Assembly (NCBI RefSeq): GCF_003112455.1
Contig: NZ_BDQX01000171.1
Coordinates: forward strand, 89,380-153,379
From: Paenibacillus agaridevorans
GTDB lineage: Bacteria; Bacillota; Bacilli; Paenibacillales; Paenibacillaceae
DNA length: 64,000 bases
Reading direction: 5' to 3'
Below, piece by piece: positions 24,620 through 32,935 of the stretch (positions within the stretch are counted from its first letter, which is position 1; every line of letters begins with the position of its first letter). Under the pieces are notes generated by a model. It was not told the origin of the DNA. It worked only from the letters and a program-made list of their open reading frames with translations, and ran no database searches. Made by a program: the position numbers and the translations under genes.

Positions 24620-26923
24620 CTAGTAATCGACCAAACCTGCATAACAACGAACCTCATAAATTGCCGCAGACGGATCTCCGTTAGTAGACAGAACGCTCAG
24701 TCGCAGCCGCTCTGTCCGGACAGGCTTCTCAAGCACAAGCGCGTGCTGGCGCTGGTAATTGCCGCGCATGGCTCCGACCTCCGTCCACGCCCCTTCGACA
24801 AGCGCCTCCGCAATCAGGTCCTTCGGACACTGAGGATCCCGATACAGACCCGGATATTGCCGATAATCGCGAATGAGATGACCGGGAAATGTCAGCTCGA
24901 TGCGGCCAAGCACGATCGGCTGCTCCCAGACAAGCTCCAACTGCTGCGGCAGCGGCAAAGCAGGATCGGAGCGCCATAGATTGGTGCTGCGGTAGGGACG
25001 GGTTACACCGCTTAGCACATGCTCCGCCCCATAACATGCCTGCGGCGGATCCATCTTAAAGCTCATCATCGCCCCCGAGCCGTACCTTCTCATTATTCCG
25101 TTTCCAAGCTCATACGCGCTGACATGTCCCGGCTCGATCGTTGCCGCCGAGGGCCAGCGAACGAGCGGATTTTCCATTAAATCCAGCCTCGCATACCCGC
25201 CTCGCAGCGCAGACGAGTCAAGACCTACCGCCCACTCGACCCATCCTTCCACTCCAGGTTGAACGGTCAATACGGCGGTGGCAAGCGGCGCCCCGGGATC
25301 AACCCGATAATCCCACAGATGCTCGACCGCGTACAAGCGGGCCTCGACGGATTGACTGGTCGTATCCGACAGATTGTCGAGCCATACCGATATCCGTTCG
25401 ATTCGATCCGATCCGACAGCCATCCATTGTCCGCGTCTTCGCTCCAATACATCTCTTGAAGCAAGTCCCGCGCTTGCGTCATTCGGCGCCGGACCGCAGC
25501 CTGAGAGTTTAGCTTCGCTGCTCGCCTTAATAACCGCCTGCCGCGCCAAGTCATGCTCATCCGCCGTTTGGACATTCGGAAGAAAGCAGCCTGCCCGAAG
25601 CAGCGCTTGCTGCACCTCGTGAATCGCCTGCTCCGGCACATCGCGTACAGCAATCCCTTTGCGGACAGCGACAGCGGCAGCCGTCCCCGCAGCTTGCCCC
25701 ATGATCGCGGTCGTTCCCATCACGCGGACCGTCCCAAGCGCAGCATGCGTAACACTGACATTGCGGCCGGCCATCATCAGATTGTTCATGTCCTTGGCAA
25801 TCAAAATGCGAAGAGGGATGCCGTAAGGACCAACATAGCTTTTGGCCATATAATTCCCGCCCGTCTGCGACTCGACGGCAGCCTTTTCGCTAAATTCCGC
25901 AAGCAGGCCTCCCGGCTCATGCAGATCGATAAACCACCCGCCATAGGCGACTTCGTCAGGAAATACCGTTTTTTGCAGCGGATCATGTTCGGTCATCAAA
26001 TATTCGCCGATAATTCGACGGCTCTCGCGTTTGCCCGGCACCTGGCCGACCCAATCAAGCGCATAGTTCTGTGCTTCGTCCTTCAGTCGCGGATCCCGAT
26101 TTTTGATCCAATCCCAAATGCCAAGAACATGCCGGGTCAACTCGTGCCGCAGTGTCTCATTGTCATAAATCGTATGCCAAGGCACGGATAATTCGATCCA
26201 CCAGAAGCCGCTTCGCTGGTCGGATGGCCATCTCCCTTGTTTGTAAAAGAAATCGGGATCATCATAACGCACTGCCCAATCCGGCGCCGAGAAGGGCACA
26301 GGGTAGCCCATGTCCTTCGCCTTGAAATGAATCGAGTTGCCCATAACCGCATCGCTCGCTTGTTCGGGAGCATGCGGTTCGCCGAATTCATCACGGCTCT
26401 CTGTTCCAAACCGCCACTCGCAGCCGGCAAGCGATGCCACTATGCCATCCCCTGTACAATCGATGAACGTGTTCGCTCGAAGCGTCAACTCGGTTTCGGC
26501 ATGGTTGACGCGCGCGATGACGGCTTCCACTGTCCGATCATCCCGCATCCGCACCTGCGTAACGCTGGAGTTTAGATGGAACGTAAGGCCTGGCGTCTTA
26601 ACCGCCATATCGTACATGATTAAATCCCACACACTGTTGATATAGCCGTTATCAAAGGTCGGATTCTCGTGATTGTGCGCCCGCTCCTCGATCAGCAGCT
26701 CCGAGATGACGCCCGTCTCTCTCGCATAGGCATGAAAGCTGGCCGCCCCTTGAGGGGGGACGCGAATTTCCGACGAACTGTTGCCTCCGAACACGGGCCG
26801 GTCCTGTACGAGGCATACGGTTGCTCCTTGCCTTGCCGCAGCGACGGCGGCGCTGAATCCAGCCAGCCCGCCTCCGCAAACAACGACATCGTAATTTTCC
26901 TCCACTGCGCGGTAACCGTTCAT
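24620..26923 (-). CDS. FAD-dependent oxidoreductase (FAD_oxidored type) with C-terminal beta domain
   Basis: A 767-residue flavoprotein. The ATG at 26923 has GAGGG 8 nt upstream; an in-frame GTG at 26932 lies within that site and is less likely. Residues about 10-430 form the FAD domain: YDVVVCGGGLAGFSAAVAAA (dinucleotide fold), FGGNSSSEIRVP, FIDCTGDGIVASLAG and NVSVTHAALGTVRVMGT. Residues about 480-760 are a beta-rich extension with repeated tryptophan-rich strands (WVEWAVGLDS, LWRSDPALPLPQQLEL). The long C-terminal extension is common in FAD oxidoreductases from sugar-degrading loci. No signal peptide is present, so it acts in the cytoplasm. It lies 5 nt after the GDPD-like gene and 19 nt before the SDR. 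The substrate is unknown; sugar or polyol oxidation is plausible. Confidence 0.85.
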   Translation of the reverse strand: MNGYRAVEENYDVVVCGGGLAGFSAAVAAARQGATVCLVQDRPVFGGNSSSEIRVPPQGAASFHAYARETGVISELLIEERAHNHENPTFDNGYINSVWDLIMYDMAVKTPGLTFHLNSSVTQVRMRDDRTVEAVIARVNHAETELTLRANTFIDCTGDGIVASLAGCEWRFGTESRDEFGEPHAPEQASDAVMGNSIHFKAKDMGYPVPFSAPDWAVRYDDPDFFYKQGRWPSDQRSGFWWIELSVPWHTIYDNETLRHELTRHVLGIWDWIKNRDPRLKDEAQNYALDWVGQVPGKRESRRIIGEYLMTEHDPLQKTVFPDEVAYGGWFIDLHEPGGLLAEFSEKAAVESQTGGNYMAKSYVGPYGIPLRILIAKDMNNLMMAGRNVSVTHAALGTVRVMGTTAIMGQAAGTAAAVAVRKGIAVRDVPEQAIHEVQQALLRAGCFLPNVQTADEHDLARQAVIKASSEAKLSGCGPAPNDASAGLASRDVLERRRGQWMAVGSDRIERISVWLDNLSDTTSQSVEARLYAVEHLWDYRVDPGAPLATAVLTVQPGVEGWVEWAVGLDSSALRGGYARLDLMENPLVRWPSAATIEPGHVSAYELGNGIMRRYGSGAMMSFKMDPPQACYGAEHVLSGVTRPYRSTNLWRSDPALPLPQQLELVWEQPIVLGRIELTFPGHLIRDYRQYPGLYRDPQCPKDLIAEALVEGAWTEVGAMRGNYQRQHALVLEKPVRTERLRLSVLSTNGDPSAAIYEVRCYAGLVDY

Positions 26924-26928
26924 TGAAA

Positions 26929-27684
26929 TCACCCTCTTTTTTCAAAATCGACTGCCTTCGCCATTCGTCCGATATCATTACCTAAGATAAAATCAACCCC
27001 GAGGCCAAGCAATCGCTTCATATTTCTTTCATAATCCTCTGATAAAAAAGAGCAATGAACCAGTTTGCCGCTATCTCTTATTTCGTTGACCATCTCTTGT
27101 GTCACAGCCTCGGCACTGACGCTAACCGCCGGATGTCCGTATTCGACCGCATTGCGCAGGATCGGCCCATAACCGTCAGGTCCCGGAGCTCCGTCATTTT
27201 GCGTAAATGCCAAGGGTTGAGTCTGCTTCACTTGATTGATCACAGCAGGCCTTCCGAAAAACACAACCTGATCAAGCATGCTCCGGTTTTCGATTTGCCG
27301 TAACAGTGCCAAGCAATCCGATGCCGGCAATTGTTTGACATGCAAGATTAGAACAACCCCGCATTGCTGAAATTCATCCAGCACTTGTCTCAGCGTCGGG
27401 ATTCTTGTCTCTTTCCTGCCTGCGAATGCAGGTTCCTTCTGATATCCCGCATCAAGCGTATTTAAATATCCGGCATAACTTAATTGCTCAATAAACCCTG
27501 TTCCATTGGTCGTACGATCTACTGTAGGATCATGCATCATCACGTACTCGCCATCGGCAGACTTGTGGACGTCCATCTCGATGCCGTCAGCACCTGCCTT
27601 GATCGCTTCACGAAATGCGAGCATCGTATTTTCCGGGAAACAGTCCGAGTAACCTCTATGTGCTTGCAACTGCAGGGTTCGCAT
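26929..27684 (-). CDS. Glycerophosphodiester phosphodiesterase-family protein
   Basis: A 251-residue GDPD-type TIM barrel. Catalytic and metal residues are visible: H9-R10-G (AHRGYSD), E18 (PENT), E36 and D38 (GIEMDVH) and H51 (MHDPTVDRTTNG). The later Lys-containing strand is LILHVKQLP, where relatives have an xxEIK strand, so one acidic position differs. There is no signal peptide. The ATG overlaps the propeller-gene stop (TAATG), giving direct translational coupling. Typical members cleave glycerophosphodiesters; some relatives act by forming cyclic products. In this operon it may release a sugar or polyol from a phosphodiester, which is inference. Confidence 0.88.
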   Translation of the reverse strand: MRTLQLQAHRGYSDCFPENTMLAFREAIKAGADGIEMDVHKSADGEYVMMHDPTVDRTTNGTGFIEQLSYAGYLNTLDAGYQKEPAFAGRKETRIPTLRQVLDEFQQCGVVLILHVKQLPASDCLALLRQIENRSMLDQVVFFGRPAVINQVKQTQPLAFTQNDGAPGPDGYGPILRNAVEYGHPAVSVSAEAVTQEMVNEIRDSGKLVHCSFLSEDYERNMKRLLGLGVDFILGNDIGRMAKAVDFEKRG

Positions 27685-29933
27685 TAAGCGTTACCGAATT
27701 GAACACCTTGATAGCGGACAACGCACCCGTATTGTTTCTCGCCGGAAGCAACGCACAGCAAGTCGTCCTCGTTCGAATAAGCCAGGCCAGAAATGTAATG
27801 AATATCGGCCCATTCCGTATCCTGCTCGGCGACCTCGTTATTATCCTTGATAACCCTTGGCCTTCCCAGATCAACAAATCCGCCGGCCTTCGAGAAATGA
27901 AAGACATGCCCTGCATCCCTGACGCCGCCGTATACGCCGATGACCTCATCATCGTTTACCTTGATGAACTGGCGAAGCTCCCCGCTGGAATAAAGTCTTC
28001 CATAGGTCGTCGAAGCCCCGTGATCCGGCGATAATGTAAATAACATGCCATCCTCTGTACCCGCCACTACGGTACCATCGGCAAGTACGGCGCCACCCGT
28101 CACGGTCGCTTTAAACGATCTGCCCCGAATCGAAGGAGTTCGAACGTTCAGCTTGTCGGATCTCTCTTCGGCAACCGCATAGATCAGCAGCTCGTCATTC
28201 GGACCGGACAGCAAGAGACGATTGTCATCCAGTTGAATTAAACAAGCGAGCTCCGTCTCGACTCGTAAACCGTTTAATCTGCGTATGATACCGCCGCCTA
28301 AATTGCAAATATGGATGCCGCCTTCCCGATCGCTCGCAAGCAAATTGTCTTTTCCTAGCCTGCCTTGCAGTTTGACGAGTTCTAGCTCGCGCGGGACGGC
28401 TAACGTTTCCCTGCAATTGCCTGATTCCAGATCGATTTCGACGATAAAGCCGTTCGCAGTCAGTACGGCAACCGATCGATCATCCAGATCGATACAGGAA
28501 ACAGGGGCTCCGCCGTCATATACGCGTTCGATTCGCCGCGGTGCATGAGCGGTATAGTCGGACTCGGTTAGATAGATGCATCCTTGGCCGCTAACGGTAT
28601 ACACATTCCCGGCCGCTGTCCGCACATGACTCACAACGGTATGCTTCCAATCCATATGCTGATGAAGCGGCAAGGTTACGGTTCTGTCCGCAACGATATG
28701 CATAAATGCCGGGCTGCCTACGCCGTTGTAAGCGGGCTCCCAATAAGGGTGGAGATCCGCCGCTGGCGCATCCTCTCCTGGCGGCTGAAGCTGCTTTACG
28801 TCTACCGCCAATATATATGGAGAGAACTGGCCGCATACATCCACCATATGAAGAATTCCGCGATCATCAAAAATCATTTCGCAAATATATTGCGAATCCA
28901 GCCCATTAGGCACGACAAGTCCTAAATTTTCAGGCTGGCCTCCGTTCAATAGATCCCATCTGACCAATCGAATCGGACAATAGTCGTCATTTGCTTTCAA
29001 TCCGTAGTAAAGGACAAAATTTTCGTCAGCGGCAAATCCGCCAATTCCATAAGGATTGTTCGGTACTTCGCCGGGCAGATGGATATAACCGTGCCTAGTC
29101 ACCTCGAGCGTCTCCGGATGGAGCTCGATAATTTCGCTGTCTACGTTGTCGACCATCAGCAACGTGTTGCGCGGGGTATGGAGCGCAAATATAAACTGTC
29201 TGCGATGCTTCGTTCCGTTTGGAGATTGGAATTGTATTTTTAAATCTTCTATTTCATCCCGTTCAGGATCATATCGCCAGATGCCCCCCGTATAGGAGCT
29301 GCCATAGAAGCGCCCCCTTTCATCCTTCACCAGCCTGCAGGAGGAAAATTCGGATACCTTGCCGTAATCCGTGACCTCATTCGTCTCCAAGTCGATCCTG
29401 TAGAAATGTCCTCTCATATAACCCAAAAAATAATAATAGCGAGCATCGTTGCCAAGCATTCCGCCATAAATGCTTTCTCTCGGCACCGGAATGCCTTTGA
29501 CCCCAACCTCGTTCGTGTCGGGATCGACGATCATCAGAATCGAACCCGGGTAGCCTTCCCACGGATGCTCGTAAAACTGCTCGAACATCCATTGTTTATG
29601 ACCAGGAGCCGGCGCCGTGTTGTGCGTAGCCATGATTAGTTTCCCGTCGGGCAGAAAGTCAATGCTCGTATGGATCTTGCTAGGCGGCATTTGCTGATGG
29701 TCGACAACCCATATTTTTGCAACATCGAACATGAGCCGCAGCTCTCCCGATTCCGGATAATATTCGTAAAGCAAAGCCGTTAATGGCTTCTCGTTTTCAC
29801 CGCATACGCTTACAAAAAACCGCCCGTCAGGCGATCGCACAAAATCCCAGACTGCATTATGCCCTTCGCTATTGGGCAGTTGCACAAATGATGTATACTG
29901 CTCGGGGATAGCCGCATTTAAATGATGCTTCAT
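27684..29933 (-). CDS. Predicted double beta-propeller protein of unknown function
   Basis: A 749-residue protein without signal peptide or membrane segment. I do not recognise a named family. It is almost entirely short strands with turns, in blocks like VWDFVRSPDGRFFVSVCG, SSCRLVKDERGRFYGSSYTG, GGFAADENFVLYYG and GGAVLADGTVVAGTEDGML. Blocks occur about every 40-60 residues over the whole length, consistent with two consecutive seven-bladed propellers. His- and Asp-rich segments (IHTSIDFLPDGKLIMATHN, LPLHQHMDWKHTVVSH) could form an active or metal site; some propeller enzymes (lactonases, lyases) use such residues. It has GGAGGG 7 nt before the ATG and is coupled to the GDPD-like gene. It could be an enzyme of the route rather than a scaffold. 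Confidence 0.75.
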   Translation of the reverse strand: MKHHLNAAIPEQYTSFVQLPNSEGHNAVWDFVRSPDGRFFVSVCGENEKPLTALLYEYYPESGELRLMFDVAKIWVVDHQQMPPSKIHTSIDFLPDGKLIMATHNTAPAPGHKQWMFEQFYEHPWEGYPGSILMIVDPDTNEVGVKGIPVPRESIYGGMLGNDARYYYFLGYMRGHFYRIDLETNEVTDYGKVSEFSSCRLVKDERGRFYGSSYTGGIWRYDPERDEIEDLKIQFQSPNGTKHRRQFIFALHTPRNTLLMVDNVDSEIIELHPETLEVTRHGYIHLPGEVPNNPYGIGGFAADENFVLYYGLKANDDYCPIRLVRWDLLNGGQPENLGLVVPNGLDSQYICEMIFDDRGILHMVDVCGQFSPYILAVDVKQLQPPGEDAPAADLHPYWEPAYNGVGSPAFMHIVADRTVTLPLHQHMDWKHTVVSHVRTAAGNVYTVSGQGCIYLTESDYTAHAPRRIERVYDGGAPVSCIDLDDRSVAVLTANGFIVEIDLESGNCRETLAVPRELELVKLQGRLGKDNLLASDREGGIHICNLGGGIIRRLNGLRVETELACLIQLDDNRLLLSGPNDELLIYAVAEERSDKLNVRTPSIRGRSFKATVTGGAVLADGTVVAGTEDGMLFTLSPDHGASTTYGRLYSSGELRQFIKVNDDEVIGVYGGVRDAGHVFHFSKAGGFVDLGRPRVIKDNNEVAEQDTEWADIHYISGLAYSNEDDLLCVASGEKQYGCVVRYQGVQFGNA

Positions 29934-29960
29934 ATAATTTCCCTCCAGAAATGATCTTCT

Positions 29961-31082
29961 TCAATACGATTCAAACGGCGAATATGTAATCTCAAGCGCT
30001 GGCGTATCCATCTTTCTTCTATTATAAAGGGACTCCATTGCAAGACAGATCATCCCTGTCGAAAGCAGCGTTCGTTCCATCGGGAACGGCGGCTCTCCTG
30101 TCATGATGAATGCTTCGATGATTTGCGTTAACCGTTCAAAATGCTTGAAGGGCCGATCGAGATCGCTGTCGCACACGGCAGCCGCCACTTGATTCTCCCC
30201 ATAGCGATAGGCATAACCCCACAGCTCCGTCAGTCTCTTGAACTGAATAATATAGCCCTTCGTCCCATCCTTATATTCGATGATAAATAAGGCCGGCTCC
30301 GGCTCGCTTTCTCTTGGAATCACATTCGGCAAATCGGGATACGCCTGCAACGCATGCAAAAGCAGCTCCTCGGGCCATTCCCCCCGATCCATCATCGCCC
30401 ATACTTCTCCGCCGACTCCATCGATCAGTTGGACAGAGCGAACCCCTGTCTCGCCGCCCGTTCTTCGTTCTGCAAGCGATTGCATAATATCCATGGCGTG
30501 AAAGCCGTAAGCTTCAAGCCCTCCATTACTAATCATCAATATTTCGGATAATGTTTTCAGGTTTTCCGGATCGAATGCAGGCACCGGATCGGCATGCGGA
30601 ATCGAGGAACCGCCCAGAAACGGAATGTTCCGTACTTTCATCCCATTGTACATCCATAAAGCATCGTTAAAATCGTACGCCAAGTGTTTATCGGAAAAAA
30701 TAGGAACCGCCAGTCCGAGCTCATCGAGAGCCGCAATCGTTTCCTCCAGAAAACGCCTCCTCGGGTACATATGCATTCCCTTCTCGTTGAACGGATAGTC
30801 TCCATGCTCCCCAATAATAACGACGCCATCGACCGGGCCCTCGGAATGGGCGGCACGAATGGCTTCGCCGATTGTAGCGCAAATCGGTATACGATGCTTC
30901 TTTGCCTCTTCCCTGCTCATATCCCCCTTCGGAACTTGATCGGTATAGATGGAGACAACCTCGATCTGCGGCTCATATTGAAAGCTGCCCAAAAGCCGTC
31001 CCAAAATGACCTCCGCATGGGAGTTGTAGCGGTATTCTGTAACGATAGCCGCCACCTTCTTCTTCTTCGCGTTGTCTTTCAT
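29961..31082 (-). CDS. Gfo/Idh/MocA-like conserved protein
   Basis: A 373-residue protein. The ATG at 31082 (MKDNAKKKK) has GGAGG 7 nt upstream; the ATG at 31103 lies before that site and is rejected. The N-terminal half looks like a Rossmann-type domain (VAAIVTEYRYNSHAEVILGRLL, GVVIIGEHGDYP), followed by YPRRRFLEETIAALDELG, VPIFSDKHLAYDF and FLGGSSIPHADPVP. The C-terminal half has SLAERRTGGETGVRSVQLI and repeated tryptophans. This arrangement recurs in uncharacterised proteins of Planctomycetes-like sugar-degrading loci, by my recollection. No clear NAD-binding GxGxxG is visible, so an oxidoreductase role is uncertain. It is the first gene of the six-gene operon behind a clear promoter. Confidence 0.75.
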   Translation of the reverse strand: MKDNAKKKKVAAIVTEYRYNSHAEVILGRLLGSFQYEPQIEVVSIYTDQVPKGDMSREEAKKHRIPICATIGEAIRAAHSEGPVDGVVIIGEHGDYPFNEKGMHMYPRRRFLEETIAALDELGLAVPIFSDKHLAYDFNDALWMYNGMKVRNIPFLGGSSIPHADPVPAFDPENLKTLSEILMISNGGLEAYGFHAMDIMQSLAERRTGGETGVRSVQLIDGVGGEVWAMMDRGEWPEELLLHALQAYPDLPNVIPRESEPEPALFIIEYKDGTKGYIIQFKRLTELWGYAYRYGENQVAAAVCDSDLDRPFKHFERLTQIIEAFIMTGEPPFPMERTLLSTGMICLAMESLYNRRKMDTPALEITYSPFESY

Positions 31083-31111
31083 CCTTCCCCCTCCTTTTTC
31101 CATATACCAAA

Positions 31112-31140
31112 ATTTTATATCTGCAGCTAGAGGTAGTCAA
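31112..31140 (-). promoter_or_regulatory. SigA-type promoter of the six-gene catabolic operon
   Basis: Minus strand: -35 TTGACT (31140-31135), 17-bp spacer, -10 TAAAAT (31117-31112). The start of transcription falls about 23 nt ahead of the AUG at 31082, giving a short leader that includes the ribosome site. Confidence 0.65.
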
Positions 31141-31148
31141 TCATTATT

Positions 31149-31162
31149 TTCACCATTGTGAA
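31149..31162. promoter_or_regulatory. Putative operator upstream of the six-gene operon
   Basis: Perfect inverted repeat TTCAC-CATT-GTGAA eight bases upstream of the -35 box. The arm order (TTC first) differs from the ATGAA-N5-TTC sites, so a different regulator is likely. No regulator gene is adjacent. Confidence 0.4.
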
Positions 31163-31202
31163 TCTTTTTTCAGGTTTTAGAAAAACAATACCTCAAACCA
31201 AA

Positions 31203-31244
31203 TTGTCGCAAGATTGACCACAAACGTGGCCGATCCTGCGACAA
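31203..31244 (-). terminator. Long stem-loop after the secreted-protein operon
   Basis: Arms TTGTCGCA/TGCGACAA (31203-31210, 31237-31244) continue through GAT/ATC and CCAC/GTGG to a 4-nt loop AAAC. It is downstream of the 31304 gene stop on the minus strand. The T-tract after it is short (ATTTGG), so termination may be partial. Confidence 0.65.
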
Positions 31245-31303
31245 CCGTTATGATAAACTACGATTCAGTTCCTCTCAAAGCCGATGACTCTAAATTGCGA
31301 TAC

Positions 31304-32920
31304 TCATGAATTCCCTTTCCCTTTCGGGACCTTTACCTCGGCAGAAACCGTAGTCGTATACCCCTCATGATCGACTACGGAATAGATTACCGTATAAATA
31401 CGGCCGTTTCCGCTGCCCGATCGCTCAGCCCGCAAGCTAAATGAAGTATCGGCCGTTCCAAAATCGGCATCCTGTATATCATCCGAAGTATTCCCGTCCC
31501 CAGAACCATTGTCCTCCTCGTTGCTGGTAATCGAGACTAGCTCGAATGAGGCAATGGCAGATTGACCGTCACTATGCGTAATCGTCGCTTCGATCGGCAC
31601 CATCTTATGATTAGGCGGCGACAATTCCGTTTTATCCAAGACAACGCTTATTACCGGAGCAGCCTTAACGATCAGATAAATCGTCGACGTCGCCGTATCG
31701 CCGGATGGATCCGTTACGATGACCGTGAATTGGTCGCCGCCTATATAGTCCTCATTCGGCGTATACGTCCAATTGCCATCCGCGTCCACCGTTGTCGTAC
31801 CTTGCGCAGGAGCGGCTCCGAGCGCATACGTTAAAGCATCTCCGTCCGCGTCCGTTCCGGCAACGATTCCGCTTACTGGCGTATTCACGTAAGTGGTGTG
31901 CGTCGAATTCTCTACTGTTGGCGCCTCGTTTTCGCTCATCAACAGCTTCTTCAAATACGCTTTCCGTTCATCCTCAACGTCGTACCGGAGCTCCGTCAAC
32001 GATTCGACATGATCCCACAGCTCGTCAATCTCCGAAGGGCTCAAGCTGTCCAAATTCGGAATGGGACTTCCATTCGCCTCGCCTGCCGCAATCAGCGGCT
32101 GAACATGCGCATTAAAAAATTGCCGGTCAGCCGCATCTCCGTTCGTTTGCCATACAGCGGTCACTTCTGCCGCAGTCGAGCCGAACTTCTCCCACGCCTT
32201 TACAATCATATTTTTCTGGATCAAAGTACGTTGTTCCGACGTCGGTACCGCGAATTTCAGCTCATGGAACCTGCCCGGCTGATGCACGTTGCCTCCCCAT
32301 GTCGGTGAGTTAGAAGGGGACCAGCGGATCATGCTGAACTCCCACTTTTCGCCATCCAGCGGCACATAATCGTAGACGGCTTCCCACGGAATAAACAACA
32401 CGGTTCCCCATCCTGTAGGAATTTCTTCGTTTGTCACGGAAACGAAATCCTTAAAAGGACGATTGTCACGATTTTCGGTCTGCCATTCGTAATACTCATG
32501 AGAGCTGCCATCCATATGGATAATCATCTGATGATAAGGAAGATCTCCTTGACCGGTCTGCATAAAAAGCTCGATCGCGCTGCTCTTTAATGCACCGTCC
32601 CCGGTTCTCTCCGACTCGTTTGACTGGAAGAAAATATTTAGTCCTTCCTCGGTATAAACCATATAGAAGCCCGTATCGCGCGGGCCGCCGGGTGCAATTG
32701 GCGTTTGCACCCAGTACTGGACGAATCGGTTCTCCTTGTACAAAGGATTGTCGAAGTAATCGCTGTTGTACCAATCCATCGGCGTGGATAGATCCTCCGA
32801 TGAATAGGTGACCTCATAAACATTTTTGGTTTCCCCGGCAGCAACAATCCCTTGCGGCAGGCTCAGCAGCAGAACAAGCGCGAACATCAGCAGAACGCTT
32901 CTTTTCGTTTTTCTCCTCAT
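31304..32920 (-). CDS. Secreted protein with CBM9/DOMON-like and Ig-like domains
   Basis: A 538-residue exported protein. The signal peptide is residues 1-28 (SVLLMFALVLLLSLPQGIVAAG), with AAGGAGG upstream of the ATG. Residues about 35-235 are a beta-sandwich resembling the CBM9/DOMON-like domains found in surface sugar-binding proteins (EGLNIFFQSNESERTGDGALKS, WGTVLFIPWEAV). Residues about 240-340 are helical. Residues about 340-430 are a cadherin/VCBS-like Ig repeat with calcium-type Asp motifs (GTDADGDALTYALG, NWTYTPNEDYIGGDQFTV). The C-terminal 100 residues are another Ig-like domain with a Lys-rich end. There is no sortase motif. It follows the DUF4091-like gene by 15 nt, so the two are co-expressed and probably act together on an extracellular polysaccharide. 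Confidence 0.8.
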   Translation of the reverse strand: MRRKTKRSVLLMFALVLLLSLPQGIVAAGETKNVYEVTYSSEDLSTPMDWYNSDYFDNPLYKENRFVQYWVQTPIAPGGPRDTGFYMVYTEEGLNIFFQSNESERTGDGALKSSAIELFMQTGQGDLPYHQMIIHMDGSSHEYYEWQTENRDNRPFKDFVSVTNEEIPTGWGTVLFIPWEAVYDYVPLDGEKWEFSMIRWSPSNSPTWGGNVHQPGRFHELKFAVPTSEQRTLIQKNMIVKAWEKFGSTAAEVTAVWQTNGDAADRQFFNAHVQPLIAAGEANGSPIPNLDSLSPSEIDELWDHVESLTELRYDVEDERKAYLKKLLMSENEAPTVENSTHTTYVNTPVSGIVAGTDADGDALTYALGAAPAQGTTTVDADGNWTYTPNEDYIGGDQFTVIVTDPSGDTATSTIYLIVKAAPVISVVLDKTELSPPNHKMVPIEATITHSDGQSAIASFELVSITSNEEDNGSGDGNTSDDIQDADFGTADTSFSLRAERSGSGNGRIYTVIYSVVDHEGYTTTVSAEVKVPKGKGNS

Positions 32921-32935
32921 GGATATCCCCCCTCC

